Below, one piece after another: positions 42,880 to 51,792 of a stretch of 64,000 nucleotides of DNA. Source of the DNA: a virus; IMG/VR virus record IMGVR_UViG_3300021136_000003, positions 57,110 through 121,109 of that record. The stretch is one strand, 5' to 3'. Below the pieces are notes generated by a model, which saw only the letters and a program-made list of their open reading frames with translations, did no database searches and was not told where the DNA came from. The position numbers were made by a program, and so were the translations under genes. Every line of letters starts with the position of its first letter. Within the stretch, counting starts at the first letter, position 1.

Positions 42880-43239
42880 TTACTGAACGATGTTTCGTGA
42901 CGCCGGCTGATTTGCCAGCGGGACCACACTTACTCCGTATAGAGAAGTCTTTGATTTGAAGCTGTTAAGATAGTAGCAGATGACCTGATTCATCTCCAGC
43001 TTAGTTGTTCCCTTGATGTATCCGAGCAAGTCTAACACAGGAATGTGAGTCTCTTGCGCGATTCTGAATAGCACCGCAGTCATGTTGTCAGCGATGTTGA
43101 AACTACCACAGACTGATCTGAAGTAGCCTCTGACAACATCAAACTCATCGCCGTTAACTACCGCATCGAAGGCGTAAAAGGAATCAAAGATTCTGATTGT
43201 TTTATCAAGTGCTGTGCGAGTGTCTAATATTCGTGCCAT
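42880..43239 (-). CDS. Conserved T4-like virion or assembly protein
   Basis: The 119-residue protein begins MARILDTRTALDKTIRIFDS and continues AVVNGDEFDVVRGYF, MTAVLFRIAQETHIPV and YYLNSFKSKTSLYGVS. It appears mostly helical. I recall similar proteins beside the gp4/gp19 genes of cyanophage-type genomes, where they are hypothetical or structural. The stop lies one base before the gp4-like start. A GATAAATA octamer precedes the ATG by 5 bases. Confidence 0.65.
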   Translation of the reverse strand: MARILDTRTALDKTIRIFDSFYAFDAVVNGDEFDVVRGYFRSVCGSFNIADNMTAVLFRIAQETHIPVLDLLGYIKGTTKLEMNQVICYYLNSFKSKTSLYGVSVVPLANQPASRNIVQ

Positions 43240-43243
43240 AATA

Positions 43244-44377
43244 TTATTTATCAGGTGGAATAGCGGGTGGCTTATTTATAAGGTTCGCTGCTGCTGCACC
43301 TATATCAGAACCAGATGGAATCTTGAATGGATTGTTCGCATTAGGTGTACTATTCATCGCGCCAAGTATCTGTGAAGTCACATCACTCTTTAGAACCTGA
43401 CCTAGGTTTGCGTTCTTAAATGTATTGTATGATTGTCCTGCGATGCCAAGGGCACCTAGATAGTTGCCTTCTGATATTGCCTGAGAGAACCCTTCTACAC
43501 CTTCTACTAACCCGCCGGGGCCTAATATAGTAGAATTTGATCCAGGGCGAGATATAGGGCTCAGGGTTTTGTCATAGTTAGCAACATCACCGAAGCCCGG
43601 AACCATGTTACCTGGGTTAGCACCTGATATTGCACCAGAGTCATACACTACTGTTTCGTAATCAAGCGTCATGGTGTTCTCCATGGTGCCGTTGCCTTCA
43701 GCATAGTTATATGTGTCGTGACCAAAGCGTGTAATCATCGGATTAACAAGAACGTATGTGACGTAGTTATGCTGATTGAATCCGAATATACGGATTGATT
43801 TAAAGAACGGAACTTTAACTAATCCGGGCATTGACGGAGATGCTTCTCCCGAATATCCCCAGTTTTCATCGCCGGTGATTGACTTGTCATATTGCGTTCT
43901 GTTGTTGTACCCCGAGCCCTTAGAACTATCGCTGTTGACTGCTTTAGACGCTATCATTATCTTAGGGTTCTTTGAATCTGAATAGTAATACTGATAGTAA
44001 AGCTTCCATAGATTTCTGATCATTCCGCCGTTCTGGGCAGTACCAGCATCATCATGGAACGTGATATCCACTGGATCATATTTGATCTTTGACTGAACGA
44101 TTCGCTTACGATTGTACTGGTTCATCTCATGAGTAGTCATAGTGAACGATGGTAGCTTAATCGACTTCACCGCCAGCCCCCAGTTAGCACTAGGACAGTT
44201 AGGAAGAGCTTCGGTGTTGACTTCAAAGTTCACATGGAACAGAAATTTTAGCTTCGGCGCATTCTCAAAGTTGTTTACTCGGAATGTTTTAGAGGCGTGG
44301 GTGTAATCCCGTAAAACAGGGCCGCCGAAGAATCCTCCGGCGACACCCTGTAGAAAGTCTGATACTGGACCTGACAT
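43244..44377 (-). CDS. Tail-tube-like baseplate protein
   Basis: The 377-residue protein has LKFLFHVNFEVN, AVKSIKLPSFTM, THEMNQYNRKRIVQ and YDPVDITFHDD in its first 160 residues, a pattern matching the tube-fold proteins of T4-like phages (gp19, gp48, gp54 type), where beta-sheet subunits stack into the tube. A long Gly/Ser-rich C-terminal third follows. Position next to gp19 and gp18 supports a tube initiator or cap role, but gp48 and gp54 cannot be told apart here. Its stop codon lies in the GATAAATA octamer of the next gene. Confidence 0.7.
   Translation of the reverse strand: MSGPVSDFLQGVAGGFFGGPVLRDYTHASKTFRVNNFENAPKLKFLFHVNFEVNTEALPNCPSANWGLAVKSIKLPSFTMTTHEMNQYNRKRIVQSKIKYDPVDITFHDDAGTAQNGGMIRNLWKLYYQYYYSDSKNPKIMIASKAVNSDSSKGSGYNNRTQYDKSITGDENWGYSGEASPSMPGLVKVPFFKSIRIFGFNQHNYVTYVLVNPMITRFGHDTYNYAEGNGTMENTMTLDYETVVYDSGAISGANPGNMVPGFGDVANYDKTLSPISRPGSNSTILGPGGLVEGVEGFSQAISEGNYLGALGIAGQSYNTFKNANLGQVLKSDVTSQILGAMNSTPNANNPFKIPSGSDIGAAAANLINKPPAIPPDK
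43245..43252 (-). promoter_or_regulatory. GATAAATA octamer 5 bases before an ATG
   Basis: The octamer overlaps the last codons and stop of the tube-like gene (Asp-Lys-stop) and is separated by ATATT from the ATG ending at 43239. Confidence 0.5.
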
Positions 44378-44395
44378 ATTTCAGTCTAACTGAAA

Positions 44396-45031
44396 TTACT
44401 TGCCGTTGCCAGTTGCTGTTGTCGATGCTGTTCTTACTGCTGCGCCGACTGAACCGCTTAGTGTAGCTGAACTTGATGGGCCTGCATATTGCTCTGCGTT
44501 GTCGAAACGAATAGTCAATGCGATAGTAACCACATCATTTGTTGCGTAGTTCAACGTATTGTAGTTTGCTACTTGTACAAAACAACCAGCAAGACTCCAA
44601 GTTTCAAGAACTGTCGGCTCTGTTCCGCCATTGCCACCGTCTAGCATTTCAATAACTGTTTCAAACTTGTAATCGATACCAGCTGTTGCACTTGCTTGTT
44701 CAGCGAAGTCTAACTGTTTCTGAAGTTGTGAACCAACTGCCGCAGAGATTTTGCCGCTGGCGTCATCTCTAAGGTTGAGTGTCATTGGTTGCCACTGATG
44801 TTTTCCAGATAGATACATTGTCGAGTTGTAAATCGGCATTGTAATTTCTTGGAAAGTGACGTTGGGTCTTGAACAATCAATGACCTGTCTTGTTAATGTA
44901 CCTACATCGCCTGAGCCGAATCCGTTGAAACGAACTCTGAAGCGGAACTGTAGCTTAGGCATTAATAGTGTTTCACCAGCGCCGCCATTTGGTACTGTCA
45001 TGTTTGCGATTGATGCTGATCCTGTTGCCAT
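44396..45031 (-). CDS. 19: Tail tube protein, T4 gp19-like
   Basis: The 211-residue protein reads LMPKLQFRFRVRFNGFG, RQVIDCSRPNVTFQEITMPIYN, YLSGKHQWQPMTLNLRDD, then WSLAGCFVQVANYNTLNYA and VVTIALTIRFDNAEQY. These match tail tube proteins of T4-like phages (T4 gp19, 163 residues), including the duplicated beta-sheet core. It is expressed from its own late promoter with an AGGAG ribosome site, as expected for an abundant protein. A hairpin separates it from gp18. Confidence 0.92.
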   Translation of the reverse strand: MATGSASIANMTVPNGGAGETLLMPKLQFRFRVRFNGFGSGDVGTLTRQVIDCSRPNVTFQEITMPIYNSTMYLSGKHQWQPMTLNLRDDASGKISAAVGSQLQKQLDFAEQASATAGIDYKFETVIEMLDGGNGGTEPTVLETWSLAGCFVQVANYNTLNYATNDVVTIALTIRFDNAEQYAGPSSSATLSGSVGAAVRTASTTATGNGK

Positions 45032-45050
45032 ATAAATCTCCTGTTAATAT

Positions 45051-45058
45051 TATTTATC
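45051..45058 (-). promoter_or_regulatory. T4-type late promoter of gp19
   Basis: GATAAATA lies 19 bases before the gp19 ATG, with AGGAG in the leader. It directly follows the hairpin at 45061-45078. Confidence 0.65.
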
Positions 45059-45060
45059 AT

Positions 45061-45078
45061 AATGCCCCGAAGGGCATT
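45061..45078 (-). terminator. Hairpin between gp18 and gp19
   Basis: AATGCCC/GGGCATT form a perfect 7-bp stem with a TTCG loop on the minus strand, 2 bases after the gp18 stop. No T run follows, so it may be an RNA-processing or 3'-end-protecting hairpin rather than a full terminator. Confidence 0.6.
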
Positions 45079-45080
45079 TC

Positions 45081-48000
45081 TTATGCGCTCAATTCACCCG
45101 TGTTCAGAATACGAACCGGGATGTAAATGAATTCAGCAGCTTTCACGGGTTCAACCGCAACATCAATCCAAAGTTCATTTCTGTCAATTCTAGCAGGTGT
45201 GTTGTTTGATTCATCACACACAACCAGATAGTCATATAGACCACGTTTTGCAACCAAGTCAGCCATCAATGTCTGAACAACACCGCCAATTTGATTACGT
45301 GTCACTGCATCGTTCGGTTCGAACACAAACGGACGAGCCGCTAATGTCAACTGACGACGAATGTACGCAACTAAACGAGCAACGTTAGTTCTGTCAAGGG
45401 CACTAGACGAGTTGAAACTTGTCTTGTTACCGTAGTTCAACAGACCAACTCCGGTGAAGAACACCATTGGGTTGATGAAGTTTGTATACAGCACATCACG
45501 AAGACCAAGACTTGTTTTAATAGTCTGGAACTCGCCTGTTGCAGCATCAAGATAACCAATGTTAGAAGCATTGTCGATGATACCACGACGAGTACCAGCA
45601 GCAGCTAACCAAGGATAAGCGATACTGTCGTTACGCAAGAATGTACGGAGCATCATGTGTGACGATGGCACTGCAACCAAGTTACCTGACAAGTCAGATG
45701 TAATACCACTTGGATAGAACAGACCTAAGTAAGTGTCGCGTGTTACGCAACCTGCTTCGCCTGTTCCAGTAGCACCAGCTGCATTAGTAGCCCAAGCTTG
45801 AATGTCAGTTGCGCTTGCTGCTAATCTTAGCGGTGTGTCACCGATGATGTAGCCAGTCATACCACGATCATTGTTCAGCGTAACCATACCAGGTTGTAGT
45901 TCTGGGTAGTTAGGTGCTGCCATCAGATTGAAGAAGTTATCGTCATCACGGATGTCTGTGTTAGTAGACACTATTGCGTTCATTGCTTCAACAACCATAG
46001 CACGTTGTGCCTTGCGACCCATGTACGGTGAACCATTTGATTGATTACCGCTTACTGTAACCCATGCTGCCTTCTCTGTAGGAAGTGTTTCTCCTGGGAA
46101 GTCAGTCATGTTGAAGTATGCTGAACGATATTGCTTGACGTTGTAACCTGAGCGGCGTGTGTTGAATAATAACATGCCTTGTGGATACAGAGTTGCCTGA
46201 GGAGCATCCAGATCAAGATATCTGCTTTGTAGCAATGCTGGGATAGTTGCCATCGGATCCTGAGTAGGACTTACTGTATCAGCCGTTGCCCAACGAGCAT
46301 CTGCAAATAGAACACCAGTTGAACTAGTCTGGTCAGAGTTATCTAACAGAACCCATTGATCAACTTGACTACCAACATCACCTACTGCTTCCCAACGAGA
46401 GATAACTGGATAGTTTTCAAGATCACTTGTATCGATCCAAAGATCACCATAAACTAATACTGATCCATCATTCTGAACAGTCGGGGAAGATGCAGAAATG
46501 ATCGGGCCCATCGGGTCAGTTGCGTTAACACCTGTCGTCGGGAAACCCGAACTATCGTAGTTAGTCTGGCCATAACCAACCCATGCGCCGCCCTTTTGAA
46601 CCATGATATCAACTTCGTCAGTGACGCTGTAGAACCAGTTCTTGTTGTTAACAGGGTCAGCGACAGGCGGGCCCTCGTTCGAGATATAGTCAAAATCAAC
46701 CCAATTACTCAATTGAGTAGTATACATTGCAGAAGGTGCACCTGACACATATGCCAATGCTGTGATATTAGTCGATCCGCCGACTGCGGCAACCTCAACT
46801 ACTAGATCGTTTACTCCAGTAATTCCGCCTAGCGAAGAACCTAGCACAGTAAGCACATCTCCCACTGTGTAACCGGTGCCCGCATTTCCACCGACACCAG
46901 CACCGTTTAAAATATATGATCCTGTGACTGAGGTGACACTTGCTTCACCATTTGTACCGGGGCCGCCGACTAACGGTGCATTACTGAAGACAGCGGTAAC
47001 ACTAGGCCCATATTTGCATCCAGTAGTAGAATTAACTACAAATCCTGCTGCAGCGATTATTCCGTTACTAACCCCGCCGATCGAGTCATCTAGAACAATT
47101 GCTCCGCCTTCAGTGTGAGTTAGTTGAATTGCGCCGTCTGTAGTAACGCTTGCTGTCGTATAAAGAATATTAGCAGCGGACCATGCTGTAACGAAGCCGA
47201 CAGCGCCTTGTGCGCCTAGCGGTGCTGTAATAGTTACTGTTTGCGCGGTTGTTAAGTTAGGGCCGCTAGGGGTGCTAACTTGTACTGTAATAGTGCCTGC
47301 ACTGAACGTTGTAGGAATTGTTGTTCCTGTAACTACTGTCGGGCCGGTCGCCAATCTTTCGTATAGATAAACTGGTCCTAAAGGGTATTGAAGATCAAAG
47401 TTGTATTGAGCATACACCGTACCAGCAGCAATGCCGGCACCGCCTGATCCATCTAATTCTGCATTAGCAGCCCAGTCTGATGTGTATAAAGAAACATTCT
47501 TGTTCACCCATAGTTGAGTGGTAGAATTAAATTTAGATACGACTGGTTGCAGTCCGTTACCCGCTGCCCCGACTTTAATCCATACAGACCCGGTTGGTCT
47601 TGGGTACGTCTGACTGCTCGACCACAGCGGCATTTCCGCAGAAGTGCCGTAAATTAGACTAGGTTGATATAAATTTGTGTTTGCAGCAATTCCGATATCA
47701 GCCAGTACTGAACCAGAACTGGAACTAAAATTTAAATATACGGGCGCGCCTGTTTTTGGCTGTTTTGAAAATACACATAATTTACCGCTTCGAACTGAAG
47801 CAGTTAAAGTTGACCAACCCAGAGTCTGGATAACACCGGCCACGCTCCCCACTGAACCGAAGCCGCCGCCATCATCTGGCACAGTAATTGTTGCAGTATA
47901 TAGACCATTGCAATGGATATTGAATGACTGACCGGCGACTAAAGTATTGGAAGGTACCGCATTGTTCCCGATAACCGTAGGAATGTCGCCGCGCCATAAT

Positions 48001-48656
48001 CCGCCACCCAGTGTTGTCCAAATATTTTGAGTAGTTTTGTAAAAATACTGTCTTGATGTAGGGTCACTAGGATAAGACGAAGTGTGCAGTGTATTTACTG
48101 CATAGTCACCAATATTACCGATGCTGTTCAGAGGAACACCGCCAGTTAAATCATCGGGATTAGTGATAACGATCGGGCTTTGAAGTGTGAACTTGCCTGT
48201 ACCCGCATTGAACTGATAGATGCCCCAAGTAGAATCAGTTGTGTCTAACCAGTATGTTCCGTTATCAACAAAACCAGTAGGACGACCTGTTTGACCAACT
48301 AAGCTGGCCAGATCAATGTCTGCACGTAAAACGTAGCAACGATTAGTAACTCCGAGTAACGAGTAAGCAGCAAGTAGACCGTATTCGTTCAACTCGTAAC
48401 CCTGAATAGGAGTACCATTCGTTGTAGAATAGAAGAACGGTGAACCGTACAAGTTGACCAGGTCGCGTTGACTTGTAACTTGGAACAGCTTGCCTGCGTT
48501 TGTTGCAGTTGTTGCAGCAGCAACAGCAGTACCAGAAGCATCAGACTTATTTTGCGCTGTTGCCAAAATAACAAGAGGAACTGAACCGCCCGGTGCTGGT
48601 AGATATTGGCTTTGGTCAATGATTGTGACTTCTACGCCTGGTGATGTTAATGCCAT
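45081..48656 (-). CDS. 18: Tail sheath protein, T4 gp18-like, with very large insertion
   Basis: The 1,191-residue protein starts SPGVEVTIIDQSQYLPAPGG, a standard sheath N terminus, and ends with the conserved sheath C-terminal domain (RTFLRNDSIAYPWLAAAGTRRG, NFINPMVFFTGVGLLNYGNKT, LDRTNVARLVAYIRRQL, NELWIDVAVEPVKAAEFIYIP). T4 gp18 has 659 residues. The extra 500 or so (about residues 130-830) are beta-rich, Thr/Gly-rich and include repeated YWLDTTDSTWGIYQFN-like and WIDTSDLENYPVISRWE-like motifs, suggesting stacked surface domains on the sheath. An AAGGA ribosome site precedes the ATG. Confidence 0.92.
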   Translation of the reverse strand: MALTSPGVEVTIIDQSQYLPAPGGSVPLVILATAQNKSDASGTAVAAATTATNAGKLFQVTSQRDLVNLYGSPFFYSTTNGTPIQGYELNEYGLLAAYSLLGVTNRCYVLRADIDLASLVGQTGRPTGFVDNGTYWLDTTDSTWGIYQFNAGTGKFTLQSPIVITNPDDLTGGVPLNSIGNIGDYAVNTLHTSSYPSDPTSRQYFYKTTQNIWTTLGGGLWRGDIPTVIGNNAVPSNTLVAGQSFNIHCNGLYTATITVPDDGGGFGSVGSVAGVIQTLGWSTLTASVRSGKLCVFSKQPKTGAPVYLNFSSSSGSVLADIGIAANTNLYQPSLIYGTSAEMPLWSSSQTYPRPTGSVWIKVGAAGNGLQPVVSKFNSTTQLWVNKNVSLYTSDWAANAELDGSGGAGIAAGTVYAQYNFDLQYPLGPVYLYERLATGPTVVTGTTIPTTFSAGTITVQVSTPSGPNLTTAQTVTITAPLGAQGAVGFVTAWSAANILYTTASVTTDGAIQLTHTEGGAIVLDDSIGGVSNGIIAAAGFVVNSTTGCKYGPSVTAVFSNAPLVGGPGTNGEASVTSVTGSYILNGAGVGGNAGTGYTVGDVLTVLGSSLGGITGVNDLVVEVAAVGGSTNITALAYVSGAPSAMYTTQLSNWVDFDYISNEGPPVADPVNNKNWFYSVTDEVDIMVQKGGAWVGYGQTNYDSSGFPTTGVNATDPMGPIISASSPTVQNDGSVLVYGDLWIDTSDLENYPVISRWEAVGDVGSQVDQWVLLDNSDQTSSTGVLFADARWATADTVSPTQDPMATIPALLQSRYLDLDAPQATLYPQGMLLFNTRRSGYNVKQYRSAYFNMTDFPGETLPTEKAAWVTVSGNQSNGSPYMGRKAQRAMVVEAMNAIVSTNTDIRDDDNFFNLMAAPNYPELQPGMVTLNNDRGMTGYIIGDTPLRLAASATDIQAWATNAAGATGTGEAGCVTRDTYLGLFYPSGITSDLSGNLVAVPSSHMMLRTFLRNDSIAYPWLAAAGTRRGIIDNASNIGYLDAATGEFQTIKTSLGLRDVLYTNFINPMVFFTGVGLLNYGNKTSFNSSSALDRTNVARLVAYIRRQLTLAARPFVFEPNDAVTRNQIGGVVQTLMADLVAKRGLYDYLVVCDESNNTPARIDRNELWIDVAVEPVKAAEFIYIPVRILNTGELSA

Positions 48657-48713
48657 TTTATTGTTTCCTTTAAGTAAAATTTTGAGGCTTACGGCCTGTT
48701 TGCATGATACTAA

Positions 48714-48721
48714 TATTTATC
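48714..48721 (-). promoter_or_regulatory. T4-type late promoter of gp18
   Basis: GATAAATA lies 57 bases before the gp18 ATG, giving a leader of about 50 bases with AAGGA before the start codon. Confidence 0.6.
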
Positions 48722-48730
48722 TTTTTGCTG

Positions 48731-48758
48731 AAAAAAGTTCGGTTATTGTCGATAACCG
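48731..48758 (-). terminator. Intrinsic terminator upstream of gp18
   Basis: CGGTTAT/ATAACCG form a 7-bp stem with a CGACA loop on the minus strand, followed by AAC and six T. It would stop leftward transcription arriving from the dNMP kinase gene through the oppositely oriented endonuclease. Confidence 0.75.
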
Positions 48759-48794
48759 TGCCTTTAATGTTTAATTGTTAATTGTTTCCAGAAT

Positions 48795-48802
48795 GATAAA
48801 TA
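48795..48802 (+). promoter_or_regulatory. GATAAATA octamer 5 bases before the HEG ATG
   Basis: It precedes the ATG at 48808 with AAGAC between and no ribosome-binding site. Confidence 0.45.
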
Positions 48803-48807
48803 AAGAC

Positions 48808-49674
48808 ATGAATTATTCTGAAGCATCTGTCTATTGGTTACACCTTATTGAACACACTGATCCATTGAATGAAGGTTACATTGGTGTTTCTAAGAATCCA
48901 GAATCCAGGATGGCTACTCATATTCGCAGAGCATCTGAAAATAGACATCATAATATTAATCTTATCGAAGCCATCCGGGACTATGGAAAAAATGCTATCA
49001 TCAAAGATATAATTATGACAGGACAAGAGGTATTTTGTTATGAGGTTGAGAATGACATGAGGCCTGGTCCGAACATAGGATGGAACATCGCTGAAGGCGG
49101 ACGTATGGGTGCAGGAGGAAGATTTGGGGTACCAAAAAATAAAAAACTACTTGAGCGGCGAAAGATTGAAAAAGAAAGAATAAACAAGGAGCGAAATGAC
49201 AGAATAGCAAATGGAATACCCACAGAATTGGATCGTAACTATCTACAAAAAGAGAAAGAAAAAGCAATACATAACAAAAAATATCAATTACATATGTCAG
49301 CAAACGAACCACTGACAGATTGTGCTTTGTATTTGAGACCCATCTGCCCTACATGTAATAAGAACTTCTGTGCGGTGAACTATATCCGTGCAGGAGTCAC
49401 ACACTATCGAAGTAGATGTGATGAGTGTGGCCGAAAGAAGGCCAATCTCCGGCCTCGTAAGGCGAACTGGCAACGAAGCAAGTATAAAAAGAAAGTAGTG
49501 TGTGACCTATGCGGTTTTCGCGCCATTTATCCAAGTCAACTTCTAGTTTATCACACTGATGGGAATCTGGAGAATATCGAACTGTCAAACCTGAGAACAA
49601 TTTGTCTGTGCTGTGTCGAGGTTGTCAAGCGCAAAGAGGTGACTTGGCGCCGGGGTGATCTTATAGTCGATTAA
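48808..49674 (+). CDS. GIY-YIG homing endonuclease with zinc-finger and HNH-like C-terminal half
   Basis: Start candidates are 48793 and 48808; 48808 (MNYSEASVYWLHLIEHTD) is chosen because the octamer pattern seen elsewhere ends there. VYWLHLIEHTD and GYIGVSKNPESRM form a GIY-YIG variant. A basic helical linker follows, then CPTCNKNFC and CDECGRKK zinc-binding pairs, then CDLCGFRAIYPSQLLVYHTDGN followed by LSNLRTICLCC, an HNH-type ββα-metal site. A two-nuclease-fold protein is unusual. It runs against its neighbours, overlapping the dNMP kinase 3' end by 14 bases. Confidence 0.78.
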   Translation: MNYSEASVYWLHLIEHTDPLNEGYIGVSKNPESRMATHIRRASENRHHNINLIEAIRDYGKNAIIKDIIMTGQEVFCYEVENDMRPGPNIGWNIAEGGRMGAGGRFGVPKNKKLLERRKIEKERINKERNDRIANGIPTELDRNYLQKEKEKAIHNKKYQLHMSANEPLTDCALYLRPICPTCNKNFCAVNYIRAGVTHYRSRCDECGRKKANLRPRKANWQRSKYKKKVVCDLCGFRAIYPSQLLVYHTDGNLENIELSNLRTICLCCVEVVKRKEVTWRRGDLIVD

Positions 49675-50305
49675 GAATGTGATCTACATTCTTGTAGAGT
49701 TCAACCAGAGTGTCATTGTTGTCAAGATGGAAGTCGTATCGTAACCCAACACTGCTATACTCACTGGCATGAACATGATGGCGATCAAGCACCGCTTTCC
49801 CTGTTGCCCAACCGGTATTACCATCAGGCCCTTTGTTGTAAGCTACTGCATCATCATACCAATGAGGTTCTGCGCCGCGATGAACCCTGATCGTTGTGCC
49901 GTTGACATTCTTGATTGAAGTGAGTTCATTCTTGAATCGGGAATCGGTGATCACGATGTTTTGATCAGAGGTTCGCAGCTTGTTTTCTACGCTTGTTACC
50001 CATATGTCCATATGAAAGTGCAGGCGACATACCTCTGTGCCCCATTGTTGAAGAACCCAGCGTGGTGTGAGTTTTGGGATAGAAAGACGTTCTGCCCACC
50101 ATGGGTCAATTTGATCACGCCACTCACGACTTTCAGCAGTAAGACCGTCGAGTAAAGTTCTGTCCCAACTAAAGATTGATGCAACTGCGTCTTTGAGACT
50201 TCCTGCAAAGCTTACTTTTTTGAAGCCATGTTTGGCGATTAGATAGTCGGCAACAGAATCTTTCCCGCTGCCAATGAAACCGCTTACTGAGATTATTTTA
50301 TTCAT
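49661..50305 (-). CDS. 1: Deoxynucleoside monophosphate kinase, T4 gp1-like
   Basis: The 214-residue protein begins KIISVSGFIGSGKDSVADYL, a P-loop with the GSGKD variant of phage dNMP kinases, then KVSFAGSLKDAVASIFSW, WVLQQWGTEVCR and NIVITDSRFKNEL. T4 gp1 (241 residues) phosphorylates dTMP, dGMP and hydroxymethyl-dCMP for phage DNA synthesis. The substrate range here is unknown. The 3' end overlaps the convergent homing endonuclease by 14 bases without loss of the conserved C-terminal helix. Confidence 0.87.
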   Translation of the reverse strand: MNKIISVSGFIGSGKDSVADYLIAKHGFKKVSFAGSLKDAVASIFSWDRTLLDGLTAESREWRDQIDPWWAERLSIPKLTPRWVLQQWGTEVCRLHFHMDIWVTSVENKLRTSDQNIVITDSRFKNELTSIKNVNGTTIRVHRGAEPHWYDDAVAYNKGPDGNTGWATGKAVLDRHHVHASEYSSVGLRYDFHLDNNDTLVELYKNVDHILNRL

Positions 50306-50362
50306 GCTACTCCTGTAGAGAGTTGATTATACAACCTTCTTACAGAAAAAGCAAGTGTTTTA

Positions 50363-51127
50363 TTAACCGATTACCCAGGTTAGGGGTTGTGAATAGTCAA
50401 CGAAGCGTTTCAGGTCTTCTAAAAGAGTTTCTTTCATTTTCTCTCCGTCTGCTTTCATTGCTGCACCGTTGAGAGTGGTGCCGCCGCCTGGACCTGCGAT
50501 TGTGCTGAACTTTTCACGCGCACTACCAATGATGATCTTCAGTTCAGCAAGAGTCCAGTCACCGATCCATGGACCTGAACCCAAGTCTTGTAGCAGTGTT
50601 TCTTCTGTTTTCAGAACGTCGGCCCAGATAAGAATCTTCTCACCAGTCGATTTAGGGTCACGCACGATACGCAGCACTTTGCTGACTGGGTTGAAGGTAT
50701 AAATAACATATCCACCGAACATTCTTGCCGCTAACTCAACGTAGCCTGCATAGAAGTCATACGTTGCCAGACCACCTGCGGCGTTGTAGTTCAACAAATA
50801 TGTGTTAAGAATAGCACTGCTGAAAGGATCGAATGAGGATGATGAAGGGCCAGTATCAAGACCAACCGTGCGTCTGAATAACGATCTGACGTTGATGAAC
50901 TGCTCCGGAAGCGTGTATGTATCAACGTTGATTTCAGTGGTGAACAGAGTATACGTTTCTTCCGTGGCGTTCTGCGCCCGTTGACGATACACCTGAACGG
51001 CGTAATTGAATGCCGTCTCATAGTGAGCAGGATCGATTTCCAAATCGATAATCCCAGCACCAAGTCTGTTGCTGAGGTTATCGAATAGTTGTTGCTTGCG
51101 TTCTTCTAAAGTAAGTCCTGTTGCCAT
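50363..51127 (-). CDS. 13: Neck protein, T4 gp13-like
   Basis: The 254-residue protein starts MATGLTLEERKQQLFDNLSN and shows YAVQVYRQRAQNATEETYTL, TYTLPEQFINVRSLFRR, ATYDFYAGYVELAARMFGG, PWIGDWTLAELKIIIGSAR and EKFSTIAGPGGGTTLNG, a sequence order I know well from gp13 neck proteins of T4-like cyanophages. gp13 with gp14 closes the filled head and joins it to the tail. The start region (promoter, ribosome site and first seven codons) is duplicated 1.3 kb upstream at 52383-52431. Confidence 0.9.
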   Translation of the reverse strand: MATGLTLEERKQQLFDNLSNRLGAGIIDLEIDPAHYETAFNYAVQVYRQRAQNATEETYTLFTTEINVDTYTLPEQFINVRSLFRRTVGLDTGPSSSSFDPFSSAILNTYLLNYNAAGGLATYDFYAGYVELAARMFGGYVIYTFNPVSKVLRIVRDPKSTGEKILIWADVLKTEETLLQDLGSGPWIGDWTLAELKIIIGSAREKFSTIAGPGGGTTLNGAAMKADGEKMKETLLEDLKRFVDYSQPLTWVIG

Positions 51128-51144
51128 AGTATTTCCCTGATATT

Positions 51145-51792
51145 CTATTTATCAGTTCTTATGTGTGTCAGTATCAAGTCTGCAATAGCTGCATGCGAGA
51201 GAGGACCGGGGTGGATACCGTCTAGACCCTGATCTAGATTAACTGATGCGTCGAGGTATCTGATAGAACCGGTTAGTGGCAGTGGTAGGGCGGCGCCGGC
51301 AATAAAATTATGTAAATTTTCATCATTATAAAAATTATATACGGTTACGTTTTTATTTTCCAAATAGTTAGTTGAATGACCAATGTCCAGTAGAGTTCTC
51401 ACGCTTAAATCATATTCGGAATGGGCCATATAAAATTCTTTGCACAGATGCATCTGATTTTTTTCATTAGGGCCGAGGCGAATAATTTCCCCCACATCGT
51501 CAAATAGAATACTAAGATCAGAAATATTCCATAAAATAATAACAAGATCAGCAGTGCAGGTATCCGCGCTTAATACGTTTAATAAAATCTTTAAGTTCGG
51601 TGCGCCGCACTCGGCCCGATTATCACATTCTATATTCATAGCATCAGCTACTAAAGCCGGCCATGACAACCTACTAGGAGTCTGGCCTGAGCCAGCGGTG
51701 TCGAAGTTATAGCAATCGATTAAACCGTGTCCGAATGTTACGGATGCCCCGAACGCTATTAATCGCTTATAAGTGTTGTTTGATGATGTCAT
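51145..51792 (-). CDS. SGNH/GDSL-family hydrolase, copy 2
   Basis: The 215-residue protein reads RLIAFGASVTFGHGL, the SGNH block I with the nucleophile Ser (GAS in place of GDS), an IILWNISDLS block and DGIHPGPLSHAAIADLIL, the DxxH block V. The family hydrolyses acyl esters on lipids or sugars, e.g. O-acetyl groups on polysaccharides. It overlaps the first copy by 26 bases and together they form a two-gene cassette with a slightly lower GC content than the neighbouring neck gene. Likely a host-surface or exopolysaccharide-modifying function (inference). Confidence 0.75.
   Translation of the reverse strand: MTSSNNTYKRLIAFGASVTFGHGLIDCYNFDTAGSGQTPSRLSWPALVADAMNIECDNRAECGAPNLKILLNVLSADTCTADLVIILWNISDLSILFDDVGEIIRLGPNEKNQMHLCKEFYMAHSEYDLSVRTLLDIGHSTNYLENKNVTVYNFYNDENLHNFIAGAALPLPLTGSIRYLDASVNLDQGLDGIHPGPLSHAAIADLILTHIRTDK
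51146..51153 (-). promoter_or_regulatory. T4-type late promoter of gp13
   Basis: GATAAATA lies 18 bases before the gp13 ATG with AGGGA in the leader. It overlaps the stop codon of SGNH copy 2. Confidence 0.6.
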
